From contig JACVCJ010000011.1 in the NCBI GenBank assembly GCA_016742095.1, positions 1-64,000 of the forward strand: 64,000 bases of DNA, in the 5' to 3' direction. The notes beneath the pieces are model-generated. The model saw only the letters and a program-made list of their open reading frames with translations, did not search any database and was not told the DNA's origin. Origin of the DNA: Bacteroidia bacterium (lineage in GTDB: Bacteria; Bacteroidota; Bacteroidia; CAIKAF01). The first letter of the stretch is position 1. The number at the start of each line of letters is the position of its first letter. Shown in pieces: positions 16,527 through 25,515 of this stretch. A program made the translations under genes and the position numbers.

Positions 16527-17150
16527 ATGACAGAGACCGGGCAAACAGTAGTGACACAACTCCCCGTTATGGAGCACTTTTACACCATCCAGGGCGAAGG
16601 GTTCAATACCGGTAAGCCCTGTTATTTTGTGCGCCTCGGCGGATGCGATGTAGGCTGTTTCTGGTGCGATGTGAAAGAAAGCTGGGATGCCGATGCACAT
16701 CCGCAATATACGGTGGACCAGATCACCGCCTGGGCCGTGCAGGCAAAAGCCCCTTACGTAGTGATCACCGGCGGCGAACCCCTGATGTACAACCTGGACA
16801 TACTCACCGCCTCCCTGCAGGAAGCCGGCATACAGACCTTTATCGAAACTTCGGGAGCACATCCGCTCAGCGGACACTGGGACTGGATCTGCTTTTCGCC
16901 CAAAAAGTTCAAGGCTCCGCACGAAAGTATATACGCTGCGGCCGATGAACTGAAGATCATCGTGTACAACAAAAGCGACCTGGCCTGGGCCGAAGAACAC
17001 GCAGCCCTTGTAAACAGCGGCTGCCGCCTGTACCTGCAGCCCGAATGGAGCAGATCGGCCGAAATGCTGCCCCTGATCATCGACTACGTAAAACGGCATC
17101 CCCGCTGGACCCTGTCGCTGCAAACACATAAATTCATTAATATCCCATAG
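16527..17150 (+). CDS. queE: 7-carboxy-7-deazaguanine synthase QueE
   Basis: QueE is the radical SAM enzyme that converts 6-carboxytetrahydropterin to 7-carboxy-7-deazaguanine in queuosine synthesis. The 207-residue protein has the typical FYTIQGEGFNTGKPCYFVRL start, the 4Fe-4S motif CDVGCFWC (Cys40, 44, 47; CX3CX2C), VITGGEPLMYN, and FIETSGAHPL. The family's short barrel length is matched. Its stop codon touches the ATG of the OmpA gene, so the two are co-transcribed. A queuosine-precursor transporter lies 7 kb downstream on the same strand. No preQ1 riboswitch is visible before it. Confidence 0.95.
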   Translation: MTETGQTVVTQLPVMEHFYTIQGEGFNTGKPCYFVRLGGCDVGCFWCDVKESWDADAHPQYTVDQITAWAVQAKAPYVVITGGEPLMYNLDILTASLQEAGIQTFIETSGAHPLSGHWDWICFSPKKFKAPHESIYAAADELKIIVYNKSDLAWAEEHAALVNSGCRLYLQPEWSRSAEMLPLIIDYVKRHPRWTLSLQTHKFINIP

Positions 17151-19106
17151 ATGAAACGACTCCTTCCTATACTCCTCCTGCTGGGTATCTATACCGGCCT
17201 GCAAAGCCGCTGTGCCGCCCAGAAAAACGGCGATTTCAGCAGCAAGAACAAAAAAGCCATCCAGTTATACGAGGCCGGCGACGCCTATTACCGCAGCGGA
17301 CAGATGCTGAAGGCCGAAAACAGCTTCCGGAACGCCATACAGGTGGATACGGCCTTTGCCGAGGCCTATTTTGTACTGAGCCAGATACTGATCGAGACCG
17401 GACGTGAAAAGGAAGGCAGCTCCTACCTGAAAATGGGTCTGCATTATAACGACCGTAATTTTAAATACGGCTACAAGACCGTGGCCGACCTCGATAAAAA
17501 GAACGGGTATTACGAAGATTCGGAGCGTTATTACCGCCTCTTCCTGGAAAAATATACGGCCGACACCAACGATTATGCCGCCGCCCGCCGCGGTATTGCC
17601 GAAAGCAAGCTGCTGGCCCTGCTGGTAAAGAACCCGGTGCCTTACAATCCCGAAAATGCCGGCCCGAACATCAATACCAGGTACAACGATTATCACCCGG
17701 CGCTGAGCGTAGACGGCAAACGCCTCATTTTCTGCCGCACCGAACCGCCTGTGCAGGCACCTACCTGTCCGGGCCGCAACGGTATGCTCGAAGATTTTTA
17801 CTTCAGCCACCGCGATGAAAAGAACAACTGGGAAAAAGCGCTGAATGCAGGTCCGCCGCTGAACTCCGGCTGTAACGAAGGCACTCCTTTCATTACACCC
17901 GACGGCCGTTACATGTATTTTGCCGCCTGTGAACGCCAGGACGGACTGGGCCGCTGCGATATTTACGTAAGCGAACGCGCCGGCGACAGCTGGGGCACAC
18001 CTAAAAACGTAGGCGCCCCCGTGAACAGCCCGCACTGGGAATCACAACCCTCCTTCTCTTCCGATGGCAAAACCCTCTATTTTGTGAGCAGCCGCCCCGG
18101 CGGATACGGCAAAATGGACATCTATAAAAGCGAACTGCAGGCCGACGGCAAATTCGGGCCCGCACAGAACCTGGGTCCGAAGATCAATACGGCAGAGAAC
18201 GATCAGTTTCCCTTTATTCACCCCGACGATCAGACCTTTTATTTTGTTTCGGCCGGTCACCTGAGCATCGGCGGCGACGATATCCAGTACTGCCGCCGTC
18301 AGCCCGACGGCAACTGGGGCTATGCACAGAACATCGGTTACCCGATCAATTCCTCCGACAATGAACAGGCCCTGATCGTATCGGCCGACGGCGAATGGGC
18401 CTACGTGACCTCTGCCCGTGAAGGCGGTTACGGCGGTTTCGACATCTACCGTTTCAACCTGTACCCACAGGCACGCCCCTACGCAGTTACCTACCTGAAG
18501 GGAAATGTGGTGGACAAGACCGACGGCAGGCCCCTGGAGGCCCGCTTCGAACTTATCGACCTGGCCAGCGGCAAAACCGTGGTGGCTTCCCGCTCCGACA
18601 AAGTGAACGGCGAATTCCTGGTATCGCTGCCCACCAATAAGAACTACGCCCTGAACGTAAGCCGCGACGGCTACCTGTTCCATTCTGAGAACTTTGCCCT
18701 GCAGGGCATGCACGAGGCCGGCAAACCCTTTGAAAAGAAAGTAGAACTGAGCCCGATACGCAAAGACGATCCCGTGGTGCTGAAGAACGTATTCTTTGCC
18801 ACGGCCGAATACGCATTACTGCCTGAAAGTAAGGCCGAACTGGACAAACTGGTGGAATTCCTGAACAAGAACGCCACCCTGAAGATCGAGATCGGCGGAC
18901 ACACGGATAATGCAGGTTCCGACGAACTGAATAAAAAACTGAGCGAGAACCGGGCCCGTTCTGTATACGATTTCCTGGTACAGGCCGGCATAAACAAGGC
19001 CCGTCTTTCGTATAAAGGTTACGGCAGCACCAAACCGGTCGCCGACAATGGTACCGAGGCCGGACGTGCCCAGAACCGCCGTACCGAATTTAAAATTGTT
19101 GAATAA
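17151..19106 (+). CDS. OmpA-family protein with TPR, PD40 propeller and CRD (PorE-like)
   Basis: A 651-residue envelope protein with signal peptide (to about CAAQ, residue 25). Domains in order: TPR repeats (about 30-140), a beta-propeller of PD40/WD40-like repeats (about 175-440, with repeated P-x-S-x-DG patterns such as HPALSVDGKRLIFC and PSFSSDGKTLYFVSSRPGG), a carboxypeptidase-regulatory beta-sandwich (about 445-530, LKGNVVDKTDGRPLEARFEL) and a C-terminal OmpA peptidoglycan-binding domain (575-651, EIGGHTDNAGSDELNKKLSE). This order is that of T9SS component PorE, but the same architecture occurs in other Bacteroidota proteins, so a T9SS role is inference. Immediately follows queE. Confidence 0.85.
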   Translation: MKRLLPILLLLGIYTGLQSRCAAQKNGDFSSKNKKAIQLYEAGDAYYRSGQMLKAENSFRNAIQVDTAFAEAYFVLSQILIETGREKEGSSYLKMGLHYNDRNFKYGYKTVADLDKKNGYYEDSERYYRLFLEKYTADTNDYAAARRGIAESKLLALLVKNPVPYNPENAGPNINTRYNDYHPALSVDGKRLIFCRTEPPVQAPTCPGRNGMLEDFYFSHRDEKNNWEKALNAGPPLNSGCNEGTPFITPDGRYMYFAACERQDGLGRCDIYVSERAGDSWGTPKNVGAPVNSPHWESQPSFSSDGKTLYFVSSRPGGYGKMDIYKSELQADGKFGPAQNLGPKINTAENDQFPFIHPDDQTFYFVSAGHLSIGGDDIQYCRRQPDGNWGYAQNIGYPINSSDNEQALIVSADGEWAYVTSAREGGYGGFDIYRFNLYPQARPYAVTYLKGNVVDKTDGRPLEARFELIDLASGKTVVASRSDKVNGEFLVSLPTNKNYALNVSRDGYLFHSENFALQGMHEAGKPFEKKVELSPIRKDDPVVLKNVFFATAEYALLPESKAELDKLVEFLNKNATLKIEIGGHTDNAGSDELNKKLSENRARSVYDFLVQAGINKARLSYKGYGSTKPVADNGTEAGRAQNRRTEFKIVE

Positions 19107-19109
19107 CGC

Positions 19110-20087
19110 ATGAAACACAGACACACTTTTTCGTATATCCTTCCCTTGCTGATCGGCGGACTGTTTGCCTGCTCCGGTAAAAAGAACGAGACCCCGGAAC
19201 CGGAAAAACCGGCCAATGTTTTTTCCGTGAACAGCAATTACAAGATCCCGGCCGGTTTCGATCTGCAGGGACACCGCATTGCACGCGGACTGGCCCCGGA
19301 GAACAGCCTGTTTGCCATTCCCTTTGCCCTGGCCATTCCCGAGCTCACCACCCTCGAAATGGACGTGTGCATCACGAAGGATAAAAAAGTGATCGTTTCG
19401 CACGAACCCTGGATGAGCAGCGAAAACTGCGACCATCCGAACGACGACCGGGTAATGGCTTACGAAGAGGAAAAAATACGCCTGTACGACATGACCTATG
19501 AAACCATACGTACCTATCGCTGCGGAGGACACCTGCAGCCTGCGTTCATGAAACAGCGTATCAAATACGAACCGAAGCCCCTGCTCGATTCCATGATCAT
19601 TGCTGTAAAAAAATACTGCGAAAGCAATGACCGTCCGATGCCCCGTTTTAGTATAGAAATCAAATCGGATGAGGAATGGGATAATTTTTATACACCGGTG
19701 CCCAATGAATTTGCACGCCTGGTGCTGGACGTGATCACGCGTCACGACATCCTGGACAAGGTACTGATCCAGAGTTTCGATCCCCGCAGCCTGGAAGCCG
19801 TGCACCGCATCAACCCGGATATTCCGCTGGCCCTGCTCAGCAATTCCAGAGCCGACTGGGAAGCCGACCGCAAAAAACTGAGCTTTACCCCGGCCGTTTA
19901 TTCACCCGAGTTCAAAGGTGTGAATGCAAAGCTGGCCGAGGCCGTACACGCATCCGGCGCCAAACTGATCCCCTATACCGTGAACGACAGCCTGGCCATC
20001 GTAAAGGTGATCGAATCCGGCAGCGACGGCATCATCAGCGACTACCCGAACACCGTGGTGGATATCATGAAGCTGTACAAGAAATAA
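19110..20087 (+). CDS. glycerophosphodiester phosphodiesterase lipoprotein
   Basis: A 325-residue lipoprotein (MKHRHTFSYILPLLIGGLFAC, Cys21) of the GDPD family, which releases glycerol 3-phosphate from phospholipid head-group diesters. It has the active-site start DLQGHRIARGLAPENS near residue 49-65, the metal-ligand stretch TTLEMDVCITKDKKVIVSHEPW (near 85-108), IEIKSD and VLIQSFDPRSL in the middle, and GSDGIISDYPN at the end. The exported location fits a role in phospholipid scavenging in the envelope. Three bases follow the OmpA gene and a terminator hairpin follows its stop at 20113. Confidence 0.9.
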   Translation: MKHRHTFSYILPLLIGGLFACSGKKNETPEPEKPANVFSVNSNYKIPAGFDLQGHRIARGLAPENSLFAIPFALAIPELTTLEMDVCITKDKKVIVSHEPWMSSENCDHPNDDRVMAYEEEKIRLYDMTYETIRTYRCGGHLQPAFMKQRIKYEPKPLLDSMIIAVKKYCESNDRPMPRFSIEIKSDEEWDNFYTPVPNEFARLVLDVITRHDILDKVLIQSFDPRSLEAVHRINPDIPLALLSNSRADWEADRKKLSFTPAVYSPEFKGVNAKLAEAVHASGAKLIPYTVNDSLAIVKVIESGSDGIISDYPNTVVDIMKLYKK

Positions 20088-20112
20088 AGCAAATCTGCAT
20101 AAAATTTTACAT

Positions 20113-20145
20113 AGCCCGGCCCGCGGGGAGCCGGGTTCTTTTTTA
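20113..20145 (+). terminator. Rho-independent terminator after the phosphodiesterase gene
   Basis: AGCCCGGC (20113-20120) pairs with GCCGGGTT (20130-20137) around a 9-base loop, followed by CTTTTTT. It ends the queE operon before the large lamin-tail gene. Confidence 0.75.
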
Positions 20146-20158
20146 CTAATTTGCAGGC

Positions 20159-23100
20159 ATGTTACCAACTGTATTTACCACCTTTATGGCGGCGGCATTG
20201 TATGCGCTCGCCGGCTGCGCCCTGCATGCACAGGTGCAGGAGTCCTTCAGTGACGGAGACCTGCATCATAACCCGGTTTGGTCGGGAGATACGGCCCGTT
20301 TCCGGGTGAACAGCGCCTACACACTGCAATTACAGGCTACCGGAGCAGATACTTCGTATATCAGTACGCCGCACATGCTTTCCGCGAACGGTACACGGCA
20401 ATGGGACATCTGGCTGCGGTTACAGTTCGCTCCTTCCGACAATAATTTCCTGCGCTGGTACCTGCTGAGCAGTTCGCCCAACCTGAAAGGGGCGCTCAAC
20501 GGGTACTACATACGCATCGGCGAGAACGGGAACAATGATGGTATCCGCTTTTACAGGCAGAACGGCAATCAGCATACCCTGCTGGCTTCGGGCAGCAACG
20601 GTACGCTGGCGGCGAACGACAACACCGTACGGATACGCGTGCTTCGCGACCCCGGCGGATCGTTCAGTATATATGCCGACCTCAGCGGAAATTACGTATA
20701 CCTGTCCGAGACATCCGTAAGCGACACGGTTTTTATAAACGAGCCTTATACGGGCATCTGGTGTAAGTATACGGCCGGCAACAGCAACCGCTTTTATGCA
20801 GATGACATTCGTGTAAAATTTTTCGAACCGGATATGGATAAGCCGCGACTTGTACATGCAGAAGCGGGCAGTTCGGGTCAGCTGAAACTGCGTTTTAACG
20901 AAGCGATGGAGACCGTTTCGTATATGAATCCGCAGAACTATATACTAAATGGCATTACGGTTCCCGATTCCATAAGAGCAGACGTTTCACAGCAGGAGGT
21001 CCGCCTGTTCTTTGCCCCTGTATGGGCACAGGAAAGTATACAACAGCTCGGAATTTACGGACTCCAGGACCTGGCCGGGAACCCTATGCAGGACACTACT
21101 GTTTCGGTTCTGTATGCCCACCCGGAGCCTTACGGACTGGTGATCAACGAGATCATGGCCGATCCCGCTCCTACGATAGGTCTGCCCGGCTGTGAATTCG
21201 TAGAGCTCTACAACCGGAAGAATTACCCGCAGGACCTGGCCGCGTTTCGTTTACAGATCGGGAACAGCACGGTTTCTCTTCCCGCCGTGCAGGTGCCGGC
21301 AAAGGGCTACGCGCTCATCTTCGCCCAGGCCTTCCTGCCCTATTTCCCGGGACTGGTAACGGCTCCCGTTCATACATTTCCGGCCATCAATAATTCGGGA
21401 ACACTTATCCTGCTGAAAGACACGTCCGAACAGCATATCCATGAGATACGCTTCCAGAGCAGCTGGTACCTGGACCCCGTGAAGGATGACGGCGGTTTTA
21501 CCCTGGAACAGAAAAACCCGGATGATCTGTGCAGTGGCTCTGCCAACTGGGCGGCATCGGCATTTACCACCGGCGGAACACCCGGTTTCCAGAATTCATT
21601 GTTTACCCAGGACGCACTCCCGGCCGAAGTCCGCTGGATATTTACGGATAGTCTGCACGCACTGCTCTGTTTCAACAAAAAGACCGATGTACAAAGTATA
21701 CACATCAATGATTTTAGTATAGACAACGGGACTATTTACATCACTTCCCTGCAGGCACTGACGGAAGACACTTTCCTGCTTACGTTCAGCGAAGCGGTAC
21801 AGGCCGGCAAAGAATATACGGTCGTCTTCAGCGGACAGATCAGCGATTGTGCAGGCATGCCTTACAACATCCCCGGGATGATGTATATACGCCGTTATGT
21901 GCCGGCCTTCGGAGATGTGCTGATCACTGAGATCATGGCGGACCCCGACCCACAGGTACAGTTGCCGGCCCAGGAATACATCGAACTTTTTAATACCCGC
22001 GATCACCCGGTAAACCTGGAGAACTGGCGCTTACAAACCGGCACTTCCCAGCTCAGTTTCGGGAACTATACACTCATGCCCAAAAGTTATGCACTGGCCG
22101 GCCCTAAGCAATACGATACTCTGAGTGTGGTCCCGTATAGCGGCAATTTCAACGGCATCAGCAATGAAACTGCGCTTATACAGCTGTACGGTCCGCAGCA
22201 GCAGCTTATACACAAGGCCCTGTACGACGTACAGATGTTCAGCGAGGCGCCGAAGAAAGACGGGGGCTGGTCGCAGGAAATGCTCGACTACAGCCGGGTA
22301 TGCACGGATCAAGGCAACCGCGACGGAAGCCGCGACCCCCGGGGAGGTACACCCGCTCTGCCCAACAGCCGGGACACGGTATTGGCGGCCGCAGCACTAC
22401 CCCGTGCCGTGTACCGTGGTTTTACAGAACCCGACACCCTGCTGCTTTACTTTTCAGAAGCCCTGCATCCGCAGAACATACAGGACATGAGTCTGCGGCG
22501 ACAAGGAATCGACATGAATGTAAAAATTATTCCGGACGCCATGGACTATACCCTTTTGCGTGTGGAAATTCCCGGCTTACAACCGACGGAACAGCTGGAA
22601 TCACTGGAACTGAAGAACATCGCAGCCTGCGAAAACGATACATATACGAAGGATACGATCCATATACGTAAGTCAGGTTCTGACAACCTCTCCGACCTGA
22701 AATGGAACGAAATATTGTTCGATCCGCGCAGTGACGGCAAGCCTTACATAGAGTGGATCAACGCAGGAGACGAACCGATCGAGCTGAAAAACGTTTACAG
22801 TTGCCTCAGCGACACCCAGCTCCGGCTCTGCACAAACGGCGTACAGATGCTGAACACGTCCCTCTGGCTGCTTCCCGGCGAGATCATTGCCTTCAGTACC
22901 GATCCGCTTTCCACGATCAGGGAATACAGCTGCAGCGATGCCCGTTATATCCGCAGGGTGCCCAAATTGCCTATGCCTACGTTGAGCGGTGGCGCCCTCG
23001 GCATTTTTTCGTCCGGACTGGAGGCCGCCGAACTGGTGTATGTGGACGCTTCCCTGCAGCTGCCTTTTCTTTCCTCTACGGACGGCGTGGCCCTGGAAAG

Positions 23101-23533
23101 AATACAGCCGGGGTCTTCTGCCCTGGAGCCCGGGAACTGGACCTCTGCGGCAGAAAGCTGCAACTTCGGCAGCCCCGGAGCAGTGAACAGTCAGTATATG
23201 GCCGGCTTTATCCCGGAAGGCACCCTGTCGGTAAGCAACGATATTTTCTCACCCGACAGCGACGGTTACGAAGACCTGCTGGGCATCCGCTGCACGCTGC
23301 CACAACCGGGCATGCTGCTCAGCCTGCATATCTGCGACGAACTCGGGCGCCGTGTAAGAACGCTCTGCAGTAACTGTCCGTCCGGACCCAGCTGGGAAGG
23401 TACCTGGGACGGCAGCAATACCCAGGGCGAAAAGTGCGCCATCGGGCCGTATGTGCTTATTATGGAGGCATTCGATGCCCAGGGCCACAAAAGCCGGGCA
23501 CGCAGAACGGTGGTGCTGGCGTCCAGGCTCTGA
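20159..23533 (+). CDS. large secreted protein with three lamin-tail domains
   Basis: A 1124-residue exported protein (signal peptide to about residue 25). The first 230 residues look like a concanavalin-type lectin domain (FLRWYLLSSSPNLKGALNGYYIRIGENG). Three lamin-tail domains begin near residues 326 (VINEIMADPAP), 586 (ITEIMADPDPQV) and 848 (KWNEILFDPRSDG); Ig-like linker domains lie between. From about 1023 a FlgD-type Ig domain closes the protein (NDIFSPDSDGYED ... GTWDGSNTQGEKCAIGPY). No classical type A sorting domain is evident. Surface attachment, often with DNA or nucleases, is known for lamin-tail proteins in bacteria; the target is unknown. It has its own TTTG element 5 bases before its ATG. 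Confidence 0.8.
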   Translation: MLPTVFTTFMAAALYALAGCALHAQVQESFSDGDLHHNPVWSGDTARFRVNSAYTLQLQATGADTSYISTPHMLSANGTRQWDIWLRLQFAPSDNNFLRWYLLSSSPNLKGALNGYYIRIGENGNNDGIRFYRQNGNQHTLLASGSNGTLAANDNTVRIRVLRDPGGSFSIYADLSGNYVYLSETSVSDTVFINEPYTGIWCKYTAGNSNRFYADDIRVKFFEPDMDKPRLVHAEAGSSGQLKLRFNEAMETVSYMNPQNYILNGITVPDSIRADVSQQEVRLFFAPVWAQESIQQLGIYGLQDLAGNPMQDTTVSVLYAHPEPYGLVINEIMADPAPTIGLPGCEFVELYNRKNYPQDLAAFRLQIGNSTVSLPAVQVPAKGYALIFAQAFLPYFPGLVTAPVHTFPAINNSGTLILLKDTSEQHIHEIRFQSSWYLDPVKDDGGFTLEQKNPDDLCSGSANWAASAFTTGGTPGFQNSLFTQDALPAEVRWIFTDSLHALLCFNKKTDVQSIHINDFSIDNGTIYITSLQALTEDTFLLTFSEAVQAGKEYTVVFSGQISDCAGMPYNIPGMMYIRRYVPAFGDVLITEIMADPDPQVQLPAQEYIELFNTRDHPVNLENWRLQTGTSQLSFGNYTLMPKSYALAGPKQYDTLSVVPYSGNFNGISNETALIQLYGPQQQLIHKALYDVQMFSEAPKKDGGWSQEMLDYSRVCTDQGNRDGSRDPRGGTPALPNSRDTVLAAAALPRAVYRGFTEPDTLLLYFSEALHPQNIQDMSLRRQGIDMNVKIIPDAMDYTLLRVEIPGLQPTEQLESLELKNIAACENDTYTKDTIHIRKSGSDNLSDLKWNEILFDPRSDGKPYIEWINAGDEPIELKNVYSCLSDTQLRLCTNGVQMLNTSLWLLPGEIIAFSTDPLSTIREYSCSDARYIRRVPKLPMPTLSGGALGIFSSGLEAAELVYVDASLQLPFLSSTDGVALERIQPGSSALEPGNWTSAAESCNFGSPGAVNSQYMAGFIPEGTLSVSNDIFSPDSDGYEDLLGIRCTLPQPGMLLSLHICDELGRRVRTLCSNCPSGPSWEGTWDGSNTQGEKCAIGPYVLIMEAFDAQGHKSRARRTVVLASRL

Positions 23534-23555
23534 AAGCGGCTCAAAAAAAGGGAAA

Positions 23556-23569
23556 AAGATCATGATCTT
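23556..23569. promoter_or_regulatory. perfect 14-bp palindrome upstream of truB
   Basis: AAGATCATGATCTT is self-complementary and lies 9 bases before the -7 element of truB (23578-23585), i.e. over the position of a -33 box. It could be an operator or the stem of a weak terminator of the preceding gene; the T-rich TTCTTTTG after it supports either. Confidence 0.3.
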
Positions 23570-23577
23570 CTTTTGTT

Positions 23578-23585
23578 TACCTTTG
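23578..23585 (+). promoter_or_regulatory. -7 promoter element of truB, 5 bases from the start
   Basis: TACCTTTG matches the consensus exactly and ends five bases before the ATG at 23591, predicting a leaderless or nearly leaderless mRNA. Confidence 0.55.
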
Positions 23586-23590
23586 CCGCA

Positions 23591-24313
23591 ATGAACCTGT
23601 GGCAAAAAACGATAGAAGGAGAGATCTTCCTGGTGGACAAACCCTACGAATGGTCTTCATTCGATGTGGTAAAGAACATCAAAAGCCTGTTCTGGCGTAC
23701 CGACAAGACCAAACTGAAGATCGGGCATGCCGGCACGCTCGATCCGCTGGCCACCGGTCTGCTGGTGATCTGTACAGGCAAAAAGACCAAGATCATCGAC
23801 AGGTTCCTGAACGACGACAAGGCCTACTCCGGCACGATCTGCCTGGGAGCCACCCGGCCCAGTTTTGACCGCGAAACGGAAATAGACGCTCATTTCGATA
23901 CCAGTGCCATCAGTGAACAAATGATCCGCAACATGGCCGCTTCTTTCCTGGGAGAACAGGAGCAATACCCGCCCGTGTTCTCCGCGGTGAAGATCGACGG
24001 TAAAAGGGCTTACGAAAAGGCCCGCAAGGGACAGGACGTACAGGTACGCCCGCGTACGGTGCATATTTCCCGTTTCGATATTACCGGCATCGAAGGGAAC
24101 CTTGTCCATTTCTATGTTAAATGCTCGAAAGGCACTTATATACGCAGTTTAGCCTCTGACTTCGGCAAACGCCTCAACAGCGGGGCTTACCTGCACGATC
24201 TGCGCCGCGAACGGTCCGGGGACTTCGACGTAAAGAACGCCTATACGATGAACGACCTGATGCAGCTGCTGCGCGATTCATATACTAAAACCCAGACGAT
24301 CCCTGAATCATGA
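23591..24313 (+). CDS. truB: tRNA pseudouridine(55) synthase TruB
   Basis: TruB makes pseudouridine 55 in the T-loop of nearly all tRNAs. The 240-residue protein starts MNLWQKTIEGEIFLVDKP and has the catalytic motif GHAGTLDPLATGLLVI with Asp51, the EQYPPVFSAVKIDGKRAYEKAR stretch (near 130) and KCSKGTYIRSLASDFG. ATG 23591 is chosen over the in-frame TTG at 23573, which lies within the promoter element. Its last four bases overlap the start of the transporter gene (ATGA). Confidence 0.95.
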   Translation: MNLWQKTIEGEIFLVDKPYEWSSFDVVKNIKSLFWRTDKTKLKIGHAGTLDPLATGLLVICTGKKTKIIDRFLNDDKAYSGTICLGATRPSFDRETEIDAHFDTSAISEQMIRNMAASFLGEQEQYPPVFSAVKIDGKRAYEKARKGQDVQVRPRTVHISRFDITGIEGNLVHFYVKCSKGTYIRSLASDFGKRLNSGAYLHDLRRERSGDFDVKNAYTMNDLMQLLRDSYTKTQTIPES

Positions 24314-24987
24314 ACCTCTCCGGCCCCCGTGGAAACCTGTTGCTGATCCTTTCCGGCTTCTTTATTACGAATGCCGTAGTGGCCGAACTGATCAGTTCAA
24401 AGCTTATTCAGCTCGGCCCTTTTACTACCATCGTGGGGATATTGCCCTGGCCGCTGGTCTTCCTGGCCACGGATGTAGTGAATGAATTTTACGGCCCCAA
24501 AGTGGTGCGCCGGCTCTCTTTCCTCACCAGCGCCCTCATCGGCTATGCTTTCTTTGTGGTGTACGGCGCCCTGGAACTGCCGGCCGCCCCGGGTAGTCCG
24601 GCCAGCGACGAGGTCTTTCGCGGCGCTTTCGGGCAGAGCCTTACGGTGATCATTGGTAGTATCACGGCTTTTTTACTTTCACAGCTGCTGGACGTAACCG
24701 TGTTCTGGTATATACGAAAACTGACGAAGGCCCGCTTCATCTGGCTGCGCGCCACGGGCTCCACACTGGTTTCACAGCTGATAGACAGTTATGTGGTACT
24801 GGGGATCGGCTTTTACCTGCCGGGCACATTCACTCTCGATCAGTACCTGGCCATCGGCTGGGATAACTATACGCTGAAGATCCTGGTGGCCCTGGGATTA
24901 ACGCCTTTCATCTACATCAGTCACATCTGGATGAAGAGATACATCGGGCATATAGCGGAAGAAGAACAAGAGGCTACCAGTCTATAA
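24310..24987 (+). CDS. queuosine precursor transporter (VUT/YhhQ family)
   Basis: A 225-residue membrane protein with about six helices of the VUT/YhhQ family, which imports 7-deazaguanine precursors of queuosine. Diagnostic stretches are ISSKLIQLGPFTTIVGILPWPLVFLATDVVNEFYG near residues 27-60 and the later SQLLDVTVFWYIRKLTKARFIWLRATGSTLVSQLIDSYVV. It is translationally coupled to truB. With queE at 16527 the organism appears able both to make and to import precursors. It converges on lptE with a 14-base overlap. Confidence 0.9.
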   Translation: MNLSGPRGNLLLILSGFFITNAVVAELISSKLIQLGPFTTIVGILPWPLVFLATDVVNEFYGPKVVRRLSFLTSALIGYAFFVVYGALELPAAPGSPASDEVFRGAFGQSLTVIIGSITAFLLSQLLDVTVFWYIRKLTKARFIWLRATGSTLVSQLIDSYVVLGIGFYLPGTFTLDQYLAIGWDNYTLKILVALGLTPFIYISHIWMKRYIGHIAEEEQEATSL

Positions 24988-25498
24988 AGGCCCGGTTGAA
25001 AACGTCCTGGGCCAGCTGGTCCTGGATCTCGGGAAGCAGGGTGCCTTCTACCGCAGATAAGGTCTGGTTCGCCGGGAAATCGGCAAAACGGGAGAAACTC
25101 TGGTTAAAATTCTTCTCTTCCTGCAAGGTATTCGTATACGAAACCATGATACTTACCGTAAGACGGTTGGTACTGGCCGTCTGGTCGCCCTGTATGGCCA
25201 TGGGCATGACCGAATAGCCCGAAATACTGCCTTCGAATTCCAGGTCGGCATTGGAGCCCACCAGTTCCAGCTTGGTCTCCCGCTGGAACTTGTTCTTGAG
25301 ATTTTCGGAGAACTGCTGTGCCAGTATGGGATTGGCCAGCGGCGCCTGGTTAATGAACGGACGTACCGACACCGTGCGGGCATTGGCGGGAATACTCTGC
25401 CCTGAAAGTGTGATCTGCATCTTGCAGGCGTACATTCCGAGCCCCGTTGCCACAAGCGCCGTTCCGGCCATTATTTTTACGATGATACTCTTTTTCAT
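24974..25498 (-). CDS. lptE: LPS-assembly lipoprotein LptE family
   Basis: LptE plugs the LptD barrel that inserts lipopolysaccharide in the outer membrane. The 174-residue protein resembles the Bacteroidota LptE family: signal peptide ending LGMYAC (lipobox Cys near residue 25), then a beta strand-rich core beginning QITLSGQSIPANARTVSVRPFINQAPLANPILAQQFSENLKNKFQ. It lies downstream of the sigma-54 activator gene and miaB, an order often seen in this phylum (secG, the usual next gene, is absent here). The first 14 bases of its end overlap the convergent transporter gene. Confidence 0.85.
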   Translation of the reverse strand: MKKSIIVKIMAGTALVATGLGMYACKMQITLSGQSIPANARTVSVRPFINQAPLANPILAQQFSENLKNKFQRETKLELVGSNADLEFEGSISGYSVMPMAIQGDQTASTNRLTVSIMVSYTNTLQEEKNFNQSFSRFADFPANQTLSAVEGTLLPEIQDQLAQDVFNRAFIDW

Positions 25499-25515
25499 AC
25501 CGCTTGTATAACGTA

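Noticed and set aside
25499-25515. secG or another missing member of the miaB/lptE operon
   Set aside because: No frame of suitable length follows lptE; the transporter gene converges directly on it.
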